The notes beneath the pieces were generated by a model. That model was not told where the DNA came from and did not search any database. It saw only the letters and a list, made by a program, of their open reading frames with translations. 26,194 bases of DNA, taken from contig DATHWP010000079.1 of assembly GCA_035460505.1 (NCBI GenBank), positions 1 to 26,194 on the forward strand, given 5' to 3'. Shown here piece after piece: positions 15,986-23,546 of this stretch. Origin of the DNA: Methyloradius sp035460505 (GTDB lineage Bacteria > Pseudomonadota > Gammaproteobacteria > Burkholderiales > Methylophilaceae). Numbering within the stretch: position 1 is the first letter of the stretch; each line of letters begins with the position of its first letter. The position numbers and the translations under genes were made by a program.

Positions 15986-16011
15986 AAATTAACCGTTTTT
16001 GCAGTTAATTT
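15986..16011. other. AT-rich inverted repeat between the TlpA-like gene and aroQ
   Basis: AAATTAAC (15986-15993) and GTTAATTT (16004-16011) form a perfect 8-bp stem with a 10-nt loop, 21 bp after the end of the TlpA-like gene. The T-rich run lies on the plus-strand side, opposite to the expected direction of transcription, so it is a poor intrinsic terminator for this operon. It may be a weak terminator or part of the aroQ promoter region. Confidence 0.3.
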
Positions 16012-16031
16012 TTTAGAAATTTTTGGGCTGG

Positions 16032-16583
16032 TTATGGTTTTGTCAGCAGTGGCACTATGGCCGCTTCGAGCATCGCTTGATTTATGCTGCCAGAAAAGCT
16101 TTTTATGATTTTACCGCTGGCATCAATAATCACTGTGTAAGGTAAAACCCCTTGGTAGTTGCCCAGATTGTCGCTCATCTCTGAACCTTCCATATCTCCG
16201 GCCAACAGGGGATAGCTGACTTTGATTTTATTGGTATATGCAGCCATCTTTTCGTGGTCTTCAACGGAAATACCTAACACTACTAAGCCACTGGCAGCAT
16301 ATTTATCATATACGGCTGATAGATCAGGCATTTCTTCGCGGCACGGCTGGCACCATGATGCCCAGAAGTTGACCACGCTGACCTTGTTTTGCCACTGGCT
16401 CAGGGCTTGTGTTTTACCTTGTGTATCAGGCCATGCGGAGGCATATAAAGATTTGGTGGACAATAAACTGAGGTTGGGCGCGTCATCCTCAGATATAACC
16501 AAGTAAATAGTGCCAGCTAAGAGCAGCAAAAAAGTGCCGGCAATCCAGTAAGGCCATTTTTTTCTAGGTGTTTTGGGAAGCAT
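16032..16583 (-). CDS. TlpA/ResA-like membrane-anchored thiol-disulfide oxidoreductase
   Basis: 183 aa. A basic N-terminus and one membrane segment (WPYWIAGTFLLLLAGTIYLVIS, about 10-31) place the thioredoxin domain in the periplasm. The active site is NFWASWCQPCREEMPDL (Cys78 and Cys81), with the cis-Pro region GVLPYTVIID. Such proteins reduce disulfides, for example in apocytochrome c or copper-site assembly. It starts 20 bp after dsbD on the same strand, so DsbD is a plausible electron donor. The exact target is unknown. Confidence 0.9.
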   Translation of the reverse strand: MLPKTPRKKWPYWIAGTFLLLLAGTIYLVISEDDAPNLSLLSTKSLYASAWPDTQGKTQALSQWQNKVSVVNFWASWCQPCREEMPDLSAVYDKYAASGLVVLGISVEDHEKMAAYTNKIKVSYPLLAGDMEGSEMSDNLGNYQGVLPYTVIIDASGKIIKSFSGSINQAMLEAAIVPLLTKP

Positions 16584-16603
16584 AATGACTGGCAGCCTGG
16601 AAG

Positions 16604-18493
16604 CTAATGAAGCTTATCTAATATAGTAAGGAAGGCATCTGTGCTTCTATAACCAATTGTTCTTGCCTGCGCAATTTCTTGACCTGCACCATCAAAGAAA
16701 ATAATGCCTGGAGGCCCGAACAGATTAAAACGCTTTAACAATGCAGTATCTTCCGCCGAGTTCTGTGTCACATCAGCTTGCAATAACACGATGTTTTGCA
16801 GCGCATTAGCCACGCGTGGATCGCTAAACGTGAATTGCTCCAACTCTTTGCAGGCGACACACCAATCGGCATAAAAATCCAGCATCACGGTTTTGCCAGC
16901 GGCATTTTTAATAGCATTATCTAGCTCAGTAACGCTTCGCACACGTTGAAAAGGCAAGCTTTTGTTTTGTTCAACATTAGCCCCAGATTTCAAGCCAGAC
17001 AAAGGTTGCAAGGCTGATTTGGCACCAGATGCAGCTCCTATGATGAGCATTGCGCCTAATAACAGCATGATGATACCTAGGCTTTTGCATAAACGAGCCC
17101 AGCCGCCACTGCTTGCATCCAGCCTATCAAATGCACCTATATAAGTGGCGGGTACGATGAGTAATGCTGCCCATAGCAACAATTGCAGACTAATTGGAAT
17201 CACAGGCGCAATTAGCCAAACCGCTACTGCAAGCATCACCACACCAAAGAATTTGCGAACAGTGACCATCCAAGGCCCTGCTTTTGGTAACAAGCCAGCA
17301 GATAAACCAATCACCAATAGGGGTATGCCCATGCCGATTGCCATTGAAAACAGCGCAACACCGCCCAGCAACACATCATGCGTTTGACTGATGTAGATCA
17401 ACGCCCCAGCCAAGGGTGCTGCAACACAAGGGCTCACGATTAAAGCGGAGAACGCGCCCATGATAAATAAGCCGATAAAACGTCCACCATTAAAACGGCT
17501 GGATGTGTTGAGAAGAGTATTTTCAAATTTTGAAGGTAATCTAAGCTCATAAAAGCCGAACATGGAAAATGCCAGCAAAACGAATATAAATGCAGAGAAT
17601 CCAAGTACCCAGGCATTTTGTAACGCACTACTTAGTAGATGACCAGATAGGCCAGCCCCTATGCCCGCTAATGTGTAGGTCATCGCCATCCCCAGGGTAT
17701 AGGCAAGGGATAAGTTGAATACTCGCAGTCGGCTAGGTTTAGATGTTGCGTTTTGTGATTGCGCATCGCGTACGATCATGCCAGATAGAATGGGGATCAT
17801 CGGCAACATGCACGGGGTGAACGACAGCAATAAACCAAAGCCAAAAAAACCAATGGCAATCAGCCATAACTTGCCACTTTTTAATAAATCAGTTGCGTCG
17901 TTATCGCTGTTTGAATTGGTCGTAATAGGGTTTGGTGCTGCATTAGTAGAAACATCAGAAAGTAGTGCTACTTCCAATGTTTTCTGGATGGGCGCATAAC
18001 ATAAGCCTTTTTCACTGCAACCTTGATAACTGGCGAGTAATGAGAGCGTGTTTGGGCTGCTATTTTGCGACGAACTTTCAGAAGGGTGGAGATGTATGAG
18101 CGCTTCAAAATTCTTGTGGAATACGTGCGTTTCACCAAAGGTTGGGTCTTGTTTGATATCACCTGGCGGCAAATCTATGTTGTTGATACTGGTCGTTTTT
18201 GTGCCATTAGTCACTGGCGCAATATCAAACTTAATGCGCTCACGATAAATATAATGACCAGGCGCAACCTGAAATACCACTCGTAAGGTTTTGCTATCCA
18301 GCGCCTCAACCGAGATTTTAAACGCTTGGTCAGGGCTAAGAATTTCGTCATCATCATTGCTGCTTTGGGTAAAAATATTTCTACCTAAAGAGGATTCAGC
18401 CAATGCGGAGGAGGTCGCTAATACAGGCAACAAGCTACATAAGCATAATAAAAGCCTGAGCAATGCAGCTTTAAAGTGACTTTTGATGACCAA
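16604..18493 (-). CDS. dsbD: Thiol:disulfide interchange protein DsbD
   Basis: About 629 aa from TTG 18493, chosen because GGGGA lies 8 nt upstream; another TTG at 18508 adds five residues, and no ATG is available. The three standard parts are present. A signal peptide leads to a periplasmic alpha domain with CSEKGLC (Cys164 and Cys170 counted from 18508). The membrane beta domain of about eight helices has redox cysteines in FTPCMLPMIP and SPCVAAPLAG. A C-terminal thioredoxin-like gamma domain has DFYADWCVACKEL. It moves electrons from cytoplasmic thioredoxin to periplasmic acceptors. The TlpA-like gene follows after 20 bp, and a cutA remnant lies directly upstream. Confidence 0.95.
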   Translation of the reverse strand: MVIKSHFKAALLRLLLCLCSLLPVLATSSALAESSLGRNIFTQSSNDDDEILSPDQAFKISVEALDSKTLRVVFQVAPGHYIYRERIKFDIAPVTNGTKTTSINNIDLPPGDIKQDPTFGETHVFHKNFEALIHLHPSESSSQNSSPNTLSLLASYQGCSEKGLCYAPIQKTLEVALLSDVSTNAAPNPITTNSNSDNDATDLLKSGKLWLIAIGFFGFGLLLSFTPCMLPMIPILSGMIVRDAQSQNATSKPSRLRVFNLSLAYTLGMAMTYTLAGIGAGLSGHLLSSALQNAWVLGFSAFIFVLLAFSMFGFYELRLPSKFENTLLNTSSRFNGGRFIGLFIMGAFSALIVSPCVAAPLAGALIYISQTHDVLLGGVALFSMAIGMGIPLLVIGLSAGLLPKAGPWMVTVRKFFGVVMLAVAVWLIAPVIPISLQLLLWAALLIVPATYIGAFDRLDASSGGWARLCKSLGIIMLLLGAMLIIGAASGAKSALQPLSGLKSGANVEQNKSLPFQRVRSVTELDNAIKNAAGKTVMLDFYADWCVACKELEQFTFSDPRVANALQNIVLLQADVTQNSAEDTALLKRFNLFGPPGIIFFDGAGQEIAQARTIGYRSTDAFLTILDKLH

Positions 18494-18533
18494 CGGTAAT
18501 TTCCCCAATAATGCTTGATAACTTAAGTGATAC

Positions 18534-18680
18534 TTAAACAGGATATTCTTTAGAATTAGTATTGATCCAGTTTAAATAGGCTTCTTCTAGGATGCCATTG
18601 ATACTGACATGGATGATTTCGGTAAGTTCGGAAGGGTGCAAGATGCTGGCATTGTATGCTCGTTCTAATTTTGTATTATT
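18534..18680 (-). pseudogene. cutA: Remnant of cutA (C-terminal part only)
   Basis: The minus-strand frame 18680-18534 reads 48 codons to TAA, with no start codon and an in-frame TAG at 18683-18681. The peptide includes KLERAYNASILHPSELTEII and EAYLNWIN. This matches the end of CutA, a divalent-cation tolerance protein of about 105-110 aa, whose C-terminal part typically reads LHPYE(L/V)PEII then YLxWI. The invariant Tyr and second Pro of that motif are Ser and Thr here. Only about 120 bp remain before fxsA begins, too little for the missing half. Its stop lies about 40 bp before dsbD, as expected for an ancestral cutA-dsbD pair. Confidence 0.7.
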
Positions 18681-18804
18681 CTACAACTAGAACTGAACAT
18701 TTAGACCCAGACATTGGTTTTACAAATGCTAGCCTGCAAAAGCACATACTTGAAAAATCTGCCAAACACGCCATCTACACAACATCATCTTCGTTAGCGA
18801 TGCC

Positions 18805-19218
18805 ATGCCCCTTATTTTTATATTACTCATCTTACTTGCTTTCCCCACCTTAGAGATTCTGGTGTTGATCAAACTTGGCAACCTGTATGGTAGTTGGTTG
18901 CTGGTTTATCTTATTCTCATGGCTATTTTAGGTATCCGCCTGATTCGCGAAGAAAAACAGGTCATGGCTGGCCGTTTTATACAGAGCATTAGCCAAGGTC
19001 GTACGCCATTGCGCGCTATTTTTGGCACCGCCAAAAACGTGATAGCAGGCATATTACTGATCATCCCTGGCGTGATCAGTGATGCGATTGCCGTGATTTT
19101 GTTGTTGATCCCCAGCCCTAAACCCATGCTTGGCGATAAGCCGAATGCGCCAAAGAACACAAATAAACGCGCAGCGAATGATGATGTGATTGAAGGTGAA
19201 TTCAGACGTGAGGATTGA
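18805..19218 (+). CDS. fxsA: FxsA family membrane protein
   Basis: 137 aa. Two hydrophobic N-terminal segments (PLIFILLILLAFPTLEILVL and WLLVYLILMAILGI) precede RLIREEKQVM and a third/fourth hydrophobic region (IAGILLIIPGVISDAIAVILLLIP), the signature layout of FxsA. In E. coli FxsA is an inner-membrane protein linked to F-plasmid exclusion of phage T7; its normal job is unclear. The C-terminal tail ends VIEGEFRRED, as in many homologues. The ATG at 18805 is favoured because it starts at the first residues of the membrane segment; a second ATG at 18800 is out of frame. The upstream ribosome-binding site is weak. Confidence 0.9.
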   Translation: MPLIFILLILLAFPTLEILVLIKLGNLYGSWLLVYLILMAILGIRLIREEKQVMAGRFIQSISQGRTPLRAIFGTAKNVIAGILLIIPGVISDAIAVILLLIPSPKPMLGDKPNAPKNTNKRAANDDVIEGEFRRED

Positions 19219-19244
19219 TTTTTACCGCTAAAAGCTTAAAAATC
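19217..19244. other. AT-rich inverted repeat after fxsA
   Basis: GATTTTTA (19217-19224) and TAAAAATC (19237-19244) are perfect 8-bp complements with a 12-nt loop. The repeat overlaps the fxsA stop codon and lies about 70 bp before the reductase gene. The low GC content of the stem makes it a weak terminator candidate at best. Confidence 0.25.
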
Positions 19245-19314
19245 GAACCTTTTAATCACACCAGCGCTTCGCGACTATCTATTCGCTGCCATTAATTCCA
19301 GAGAGAAATTCTGA

Positions 19315-20337
19315 ATGTCCTATCAAGTCACTATCCAGCCTAGCGGCCACAAGTTTGAGGTTGCTGCGGGCGAGACCATATTGGATGCGGCTATCAATGC
19401 CAGTTTCAATCTGCCTTATGGTTGCCGCAATGGTACATGTGGCGCCTGTAAAGGGCGTGTGCTTGAAGGCAGCGTGGAACATGAGGCTCATCAATCCAGC
19501 ACCTTGATCCAGGCAGAAAAAGACACAGGTCTGGCTTTGTTTTGCTGTGCGATTCCACAAAGCGATGTGGTGATAGAGTGCCGTGAAGTAAGCACTAACA
19601 ATGGCATACGCCCACGCATTATGCCTGCTCGCGTGCAAAAGATTGAAAGACTGGCGGATGACGTCATCGCCTTGTCTCTCAAATTGCCTAGCAACGAACG
19701 CCTGCAATTTCTGGCTGGTCAATACATCGAGTTTTTGCTGAAAGATGGTCAAAGACGCGCGTTTTCACTAGCTAATGCGCCACACGATGACGAACTGCTG
19801 GAGCTGCATTTACGCCATGTGCCAGGCGGGCAATTCACTGACCATGTATTCACGCAGATGCAGGAAAAAGCAATTTTGCGGCTTGAAGGCCCATTTGGCA
19901 GCTTTTACCTGCGCGAAGACAGCGAAAAACCAATCATCTTTGTCGCAGGCGGTACAGGGTTTGCGCCGATTAAGGGCATGATTGAGCATCTGTTACATGT
20001 GGGTTCAAAGCGCAAAGTACTGCTGTATTGGGGTGCCCGTGCACTGAAGGATTTGTATTTGCCAGCATTGCCCCAAACCTGGCTGGATGCGAACAAAAAC
20101 CTGAGCTTTATCCCCGTGTTATCAGAACCACTATCAAGCGATGCATGGCAAGGCAGAACGGGCTTTGTGCATCAGGCGGTGCTGGATGATATTGGTGATT
20201 TAAGCGCTTATCAGGTGTATTGCTGTGGCGCACCTATTATGGTGGATACGGCGCGGGCAAGTTTCCAGGCCGCTGGTTTACCCGCCGATGAATTCTTCGC
20301 GGATGCCTTTACTTACGCGCATCCAGCCGCTAATTAA
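19315..20337 (+). CDS. 2Fe-2S ferredoxin-type NAD(P)H reductase (annotated in relatives as CDP-6-deoxy-delta-3,4-glucoseen reductase)
   Basis: 340 aa. A plant-type ferredoxin domain (about 1-90) has cluster cysteines in YGCRNGTCGACKG (Cys37, 42, 45) plus LFCCAIP (Cys77). The FAD domain follows with RRAFSLAN, and the NAD(P) domain with VAGGTGFAPIKGMIEHLL, then a C-terminal YCCGAPIMVDTA. It should pass electrons from NAD(P)H via FAD to its iron-sulfur centre and on to a partner. The common name comes from AscD of dideoxysugar synthesis, but no sugar genes are here, so its partner is unknown. Its stop overlaps that of convergent hemY by 3 bp. Confidence 0.88.
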   Translation: MSYQVTIQPSGHKFEVAAGETILDAAINASFNLPYGCRNGTCGACKGRVLEGSVEHEAHQSSTLIQAEKDTGLALFCCAIPQSDVVIECREVSTNNGIRPRIMPARVQKIERLADDVIALSLKLPSNERLQFLAGQYIEFLLKDGQRRAFSLANAPHDDELLELHLRHVPGGQFTDHVFTQMQEKAILRLEGPFGSFYLREDSEKPIIFVAGGTGFAPIKGMIEHLLHVGSKRKVLLYWGARALKDLYLPALPQTWLDANKNLSFIPVLSEPLSSDAWQGRTGFVHQAVLDDIGDLSAYQVYCCGAPIMVDTARASFQAAGLPADEFFADAFTYAHPAAN

Positions 20338-21515
20338 TCAACGTCTTTTAAAAACTGGGTGCTCAGGCGGTAATGCTTATAAGCCGCTTCAGTTTCGCCA
20401 CGGCTTTCCAACAGCTTGGCTAACGCAACATGCGACGCAGCGCTTGGCGTAACGCTAATACTTGCTTCAAAATAGCTCTGCGCCTTACCCCATAAGCTAA
20501 GCCGTACACACATCTTGCCTAGCGACAGCAGCAAGTTGGCATCGCCTTCATGTTTCAGCAACCAAAATTCGGCTTGTTCCAGTTGTTTCATGGGCTGGCT
20601 GGTGATGCAATCGCCAACCAACGCCGCGAGCTTGGTATCCCACCCCTTGGTTAAGCTCATGCCTAGCACTTCTGCAGCCTGGTCAGGCGCGTTGCTTTGC
20701 AGCAATGTGCTGGCACCGAGATAAGCCATACGGTTATTCAGGCGGTCTTCTTCAGGCAGTTTTTTCCAGTAGGCCAGTAAACTGGCTAAATCGCCAGAAT
20801 AGCGTTTGATCAAGTGTTGATGCGCTTGCTGGCGAATCTCGCGTATCTGCCACGATTCAAGCGCATCGCGCTTTTCCAGCTGTTGCAGCAAAGTCACCAC
20901 ATTATCCCAATTGCCCAGGTGCACATGAATCTTCAATGCAAGCCGCATAGCGGGTGGATGCTTGGGCTCTATCTTTTCCAGCTTCTGCAAAGCGTTCAAT
21001 GCTTCGCCATATTGGCGGTCATCCAGCAGCAACTCGGTTTGAGTGAGCAAGCGTGATAATGCCTCATCAGGTGCTAGGCGTTCAGCCTCGGCCAGGTAAT
21101 AATCGCGCTGAGTTTTCTGCCTGAGTTTGTGGGCTGCACGCGCTGCAATCAGCGCACTTATGTTAACGTTTTCGCCTAGGTCAATCGCTTGCGATGCCGA
21201 TTTAGCCGCTAGGTTATAACGACCTTCAACAAGCGCATGCAACCCAGCCTTAAATGCTGCCTGGCCTTCGCGTAAACGGTTGTCTTTTTTATAGGCTAGT
21301 ACAGTCGCTGGCAAACTACGAGTGTAGTGAAGCAACCGTAATAAGCCATGCAAGAATATGAAGGTGCCGATAATCAATACCAGCAAGAAATTGAGCGATA
21401 GCTCAAGCCGATAAGGTGGCCGTACAATCAATACATAGCCTTGATTGTTTCCCGTAAGTAAAGCCAAGCCAACGGCTAGTCCTAAAATCAGCAACATCCA
21501 GAATAGCCAACGCAT
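20334..21515 (-). CDS. hemY: HemY-like membrane TPR protein of the heme operon
   Basis: 393 aa. Two N-terminal membrane segments (WLFWMLLILGLAVGLALLTG and LSLNFLLVLIIGTFIFLHGLL) are followed by the HemY-typical junction ATVLAYKKDNRLREGQAAFKAGL and repeated TPR-like helices to the end (for example AEFWLLKHEGDANLLLSLGKM and YFEASISVTPSAASHVALAKL). This is the proteobacterial HemY, not the Bacillus enzyme of the same name. It is thought to act in late heme or protoporphyrin steps without a proven enzyme role. Its ATG overlaps the hemX stop by 1 nt (TAATG). Confidence 0.92.
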   Translation of the reverse strand: MRWLFWMLLILGLAVGLALLTGNNQGYVLIVRPPYRLELSLNFLLVLIIGTFIFLHGLLRLLHYTRSLPATVLAYKKDNRLREGQAAFKAGLHALVEGRYNLAAKSASQAIDLGENVNISALIAARAAHKLRQKTQRDYYLAEAERLAPDEALSRLLTQTELLLDDRQYGEALNALQKLEKIEPKHPPAMRLALKIHVHLGNWDNVVTLLQQLEKRDALESWQIREIRQQAHQHLIKRYSGDLASLLAYWKKLPEEDRLNNRMAYLGASTLLQSNAPDQAAEVLGMSLTKGWDTKLAALVGDCITSQPMKQLEQAEFWLLKHEGDANLLLSLGKMCVRLSLWGKAQSYFEASISVTPSAASHVALAKLLESRGETEAAYKHYRLSTQFLKDVD

Positions 21516-22684
21516 TATTTTGCTCCGTGTGTAGGAGTTTTGGCCGCAGCTTTGCTGTCATGCGAGTTGATGTTAGTACGTTCGAGCGATAGTTTGTATT
21601 TACTGACTAGCGCCAGGCTCGAACTGATATCTGGTACATCCAATACGATATTACTGGCAGACAAGGCATCAATGGTTGCCAGGGCATTTTTGGTTTCCAG
21701 TTCGCGTAAATCAAAATGGGCTTTCAGCCAATGATCAGCAGCTTCTAGGTCTTTGCGATAGGTGACTTCGTCGTGTTGCAACAGTGCAATGCGCGCAGTC
21801 AGCAGGCGCAGCTTGATGTTCTCACGCAAAAAGAAATTCTGGTCTGGCGCCAGCAACGGTGGTTCGGCTCTATCAATGCGTTCAATGCGTATCATGCTTT
21901 TGAAATCCTGCCAGATCTCATAGGCGAGTTTTTGCCAGCGATTCTGGTCAGGTACGACGTTTTCAACAGGCACGGCATTTTCCGGGTGTCGCTCACTAAC
22001 TAAAGGTAAATGATCAACACTGTCGGCCAGGCTTTCCAGCTTAAGGCTCATACCGACTACATCAATTAACGGCATGGCCTGCAGGCGCTGGATATCTTGC
22101 GCAACGCTTTTGCGGAGTTGCGTGACTTGCAGCGAATCAAGTTGCTGCAAGCGCGAATCAGCTGTTTGCAGTGCTAAGAGAGAAAGTTTGACGTTGCCAG
22201 CCAATTGCAACTGCTGGTTGGCAATAATTAGGAGTTGTTCGACTTCTGCCAACAAGCGTTCTTCGCGATTATTGGCCAGCTCAACATACAGGGTTTGTAA
22301 TGACTCTTGCTGATCCAGTGATTCACCCAGTTTTTCTTCCAGTATGCTGGTGCGGGCTGAAGATTCAATACTGCGCTCGTCCGAATTTTTTGCCAGTGCC
22401 AGGCTTTGCTGGTTGGCAGCATCAAACTTTTCCAGGCGCTCTGTCAGGCCACGCTCCAGCTTGGTGTAGCCGTGGCGACTGCTGATAGATTGCCAAACAG
22501 TGCCCAACAATGCCAACACAGCGATCACCAGCGCGGCACTGGTCAGAAAAGATATTCCGCCGCCTGTTCTGCGCTCTGCATTCCTGCGTTCTTCAAGCAC
22601 CTGGCTTGCCGACTCTTCAGAAGTAGTGGTAGCGACATTATTGTTTTGCTCATTATCAGGCAAGATTTTGTTTTCTTCAGTCAT
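21515..22684 (-). CDS. hemX: HemX family membrane protein of the heme operon
   Basis: 389 aa from ATG 22684; a TTG two codons upstream at 22690 is less likely. A hydrophilic N-terminus of about 45 residues precedes a membrane segment (ISFLTSAALVIAVLALLGTVW) and a long helical, coiled-coil-prone region (YTKLERGLTERLEKFDAANQ onward), then the HemX core with RQ-rich helices and KLRLLTARIALLQHDE. Databases often call it uroporphyrinogen-III C-methyltransferase, but none of the glycine-rich SAM motifs of that enzyme are present. It overlaps hemY by 1 nt. Confidence 0.92.
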   Translation of the reverse strand: MTEENKILPDNEQNNNVATTTSEESASQVLEERRNAERRTGGGISFLTSAALVIAVLALLGTVWQSISSRHGYTKLERGLTERLEKFDAANQQSLALAKNSDERSIESSARTSILEEKLGESLDQQESLQTLYVELANNREERLLAEVEQLLIIANQQLQLAGNVKLSLLALQTADSRLQQLDSLQVTQLRKSVAQDIQRLQAMPLIDVVGMSLKLESLADSVDHLPLVSERHPENAVPVENVVPDQNRWQKLAYEIWQDFKSMIRIERIDRAEPPLLAPDQNFFLRENIKLRLLTARIALLQHDEVTYRKDLEAADHWLKAHFDLRELETKNALATIDALSASNIVLDVPDISSSLALVSKYKLSLERTNINSHDSKAAAKTPTHGAK

Positions 22685-22714
22685 GGTCAATTCTGCGGAT
22701 GAATAAGCCTGGTT

Positions 22715-22744
22715 TTAATATGGAAAATACGAATATCTTGTTAA
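22715..22744 (-). promoter_or_regulatory. Possible promoter for hemX-hemY
   Basis: On the minus strand TTAACA (22744-22739; 5 of 6) and TATTAA (22720-22715; 4 of 6) are 18 bp apart in the 79-bp gap between hemD and hemX. It would place a start point near 22708, about 24 nt before the hemX ATG. HemX and hemY could therefore be expressed apart from hemCD. Confidence 0.3.
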
Positions 22745-22763
22745 TTTGCGCCCACGGCGATAC

Positions 22764-23546
22764 TTAGGTTCTTGCTAAAGCGCTCATCGCACACTGCAAC
22801 ATGGCTTCATCACCTAGTGCATCAGCAATCGCTACCTTTAACCCTAATTCTAACGGCGCTTCAGCAATGCGTGCATGGTTAACACACAGCACCACATGCT
22901 TAATCCAATTAGCTGCTTTGTTGTTGCTTATACTTAAATCCATCAGATGGCGCATGGCTTCGCTACTTGTAACCACTACGGCATGTAATTGTTTATTTTG
23001 CCACAGTGTTGCTAATAAATTTGTATCCATTTGTGGATTTGTACGCTGGTAACACTCGGCAAAATCCACCTCTGCACGTCGGGCTTTAAGCGTTTCTGCC
23101 AGAATCTCCCGTCCACCTACGCCGCGAAAAATCATGATGCGCTGATTTTTGACCGATTGCATCTCACCTAAACCCAGCAAAGACTCACTATCGAAGCGAT
23201 CTTGCGGTATCAATACATTTTGAACACCAAACGTTGCAAGCTCATTCGCAGTCACTGGACCAATGGCGGCAAATTTCAGGTTCGGTGGGATACCACTAAA
23301 GTGCTTCAACAATCTCGGCATGCCATGCTGAACGGCATTGCTGCTGATAAATATCGCCCAGCCGTATTGGGTTAAATCGCTGAGTTTTTGCTCAAAAATG
23401 CCATAATCTTCTAGCGCAGTAATTTCAATGAGCGGGAATAAAATCGGTGTTCCGCCATTTTCAGTGATCAGTTTGCTAAGTTTTGTCGCCTGACTAGCTG
23501 GGCGGGTGATGGCAATGCCTAGCTTATTTAACGCCAGTTCACTCAT
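22764..23546 (-). CDS. hemD: Uroporphyrinogen-III synthase
   Basis: 260 aa. The family is poorly conserved, but the pattern is clear: ITRPASQATKLSKLITENGG, WAIFISSNAVQHGMPRL, FAAIGPVTANEL, FRGVGGREILAETLKARRAEV, and VVVTSSEAMRHLMDL. It closes and inverts ring D of hydroxymethylbilane to give uroporphyrinogen III. The ATG overlaps the hemC stop by 1 nt (TAATG), so translation is coupled to hemC, whose product it consumes. Confidence 0.94.
   Translation of the reverse strand: MSELALNKLGIAITRPASQATKLSKLITENGGTPILFPLIEITALEDYGIFEQKLSDLTQYGWAIFISSNAVQHGMPRLLKHFSGIPPNLKFAAIGPVTANELATFGVQNVLIPQDRFDSESLLGLGEMQSVKNQRIMIFRGVGGREILAETLKARRAEVDFAECYQRTNPQMDTNLLATLWQNKQLHAVVVTSSEAMRHLMDLSISNNKAANWIKHVVLCVNHARIAEAPLELGLKVAIADALGDEAMLQCAMSALART

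Noticed and set aside
18656..18853. 65-codon plus-strand frame overlapping the fxsA start
   Set aside because: Composition is not protein-like, no family features, no ribosome-binding site, and it is out of frame with the well-supported fxsA.
21515..22684. Calling hemX a uroporphyrinogen-III C-methyltransferase
   Set aside because: The glycine-rich SAM-binding motifs of that enzyme family are absent; the protein is a membrane-anchored coiled-coil type.
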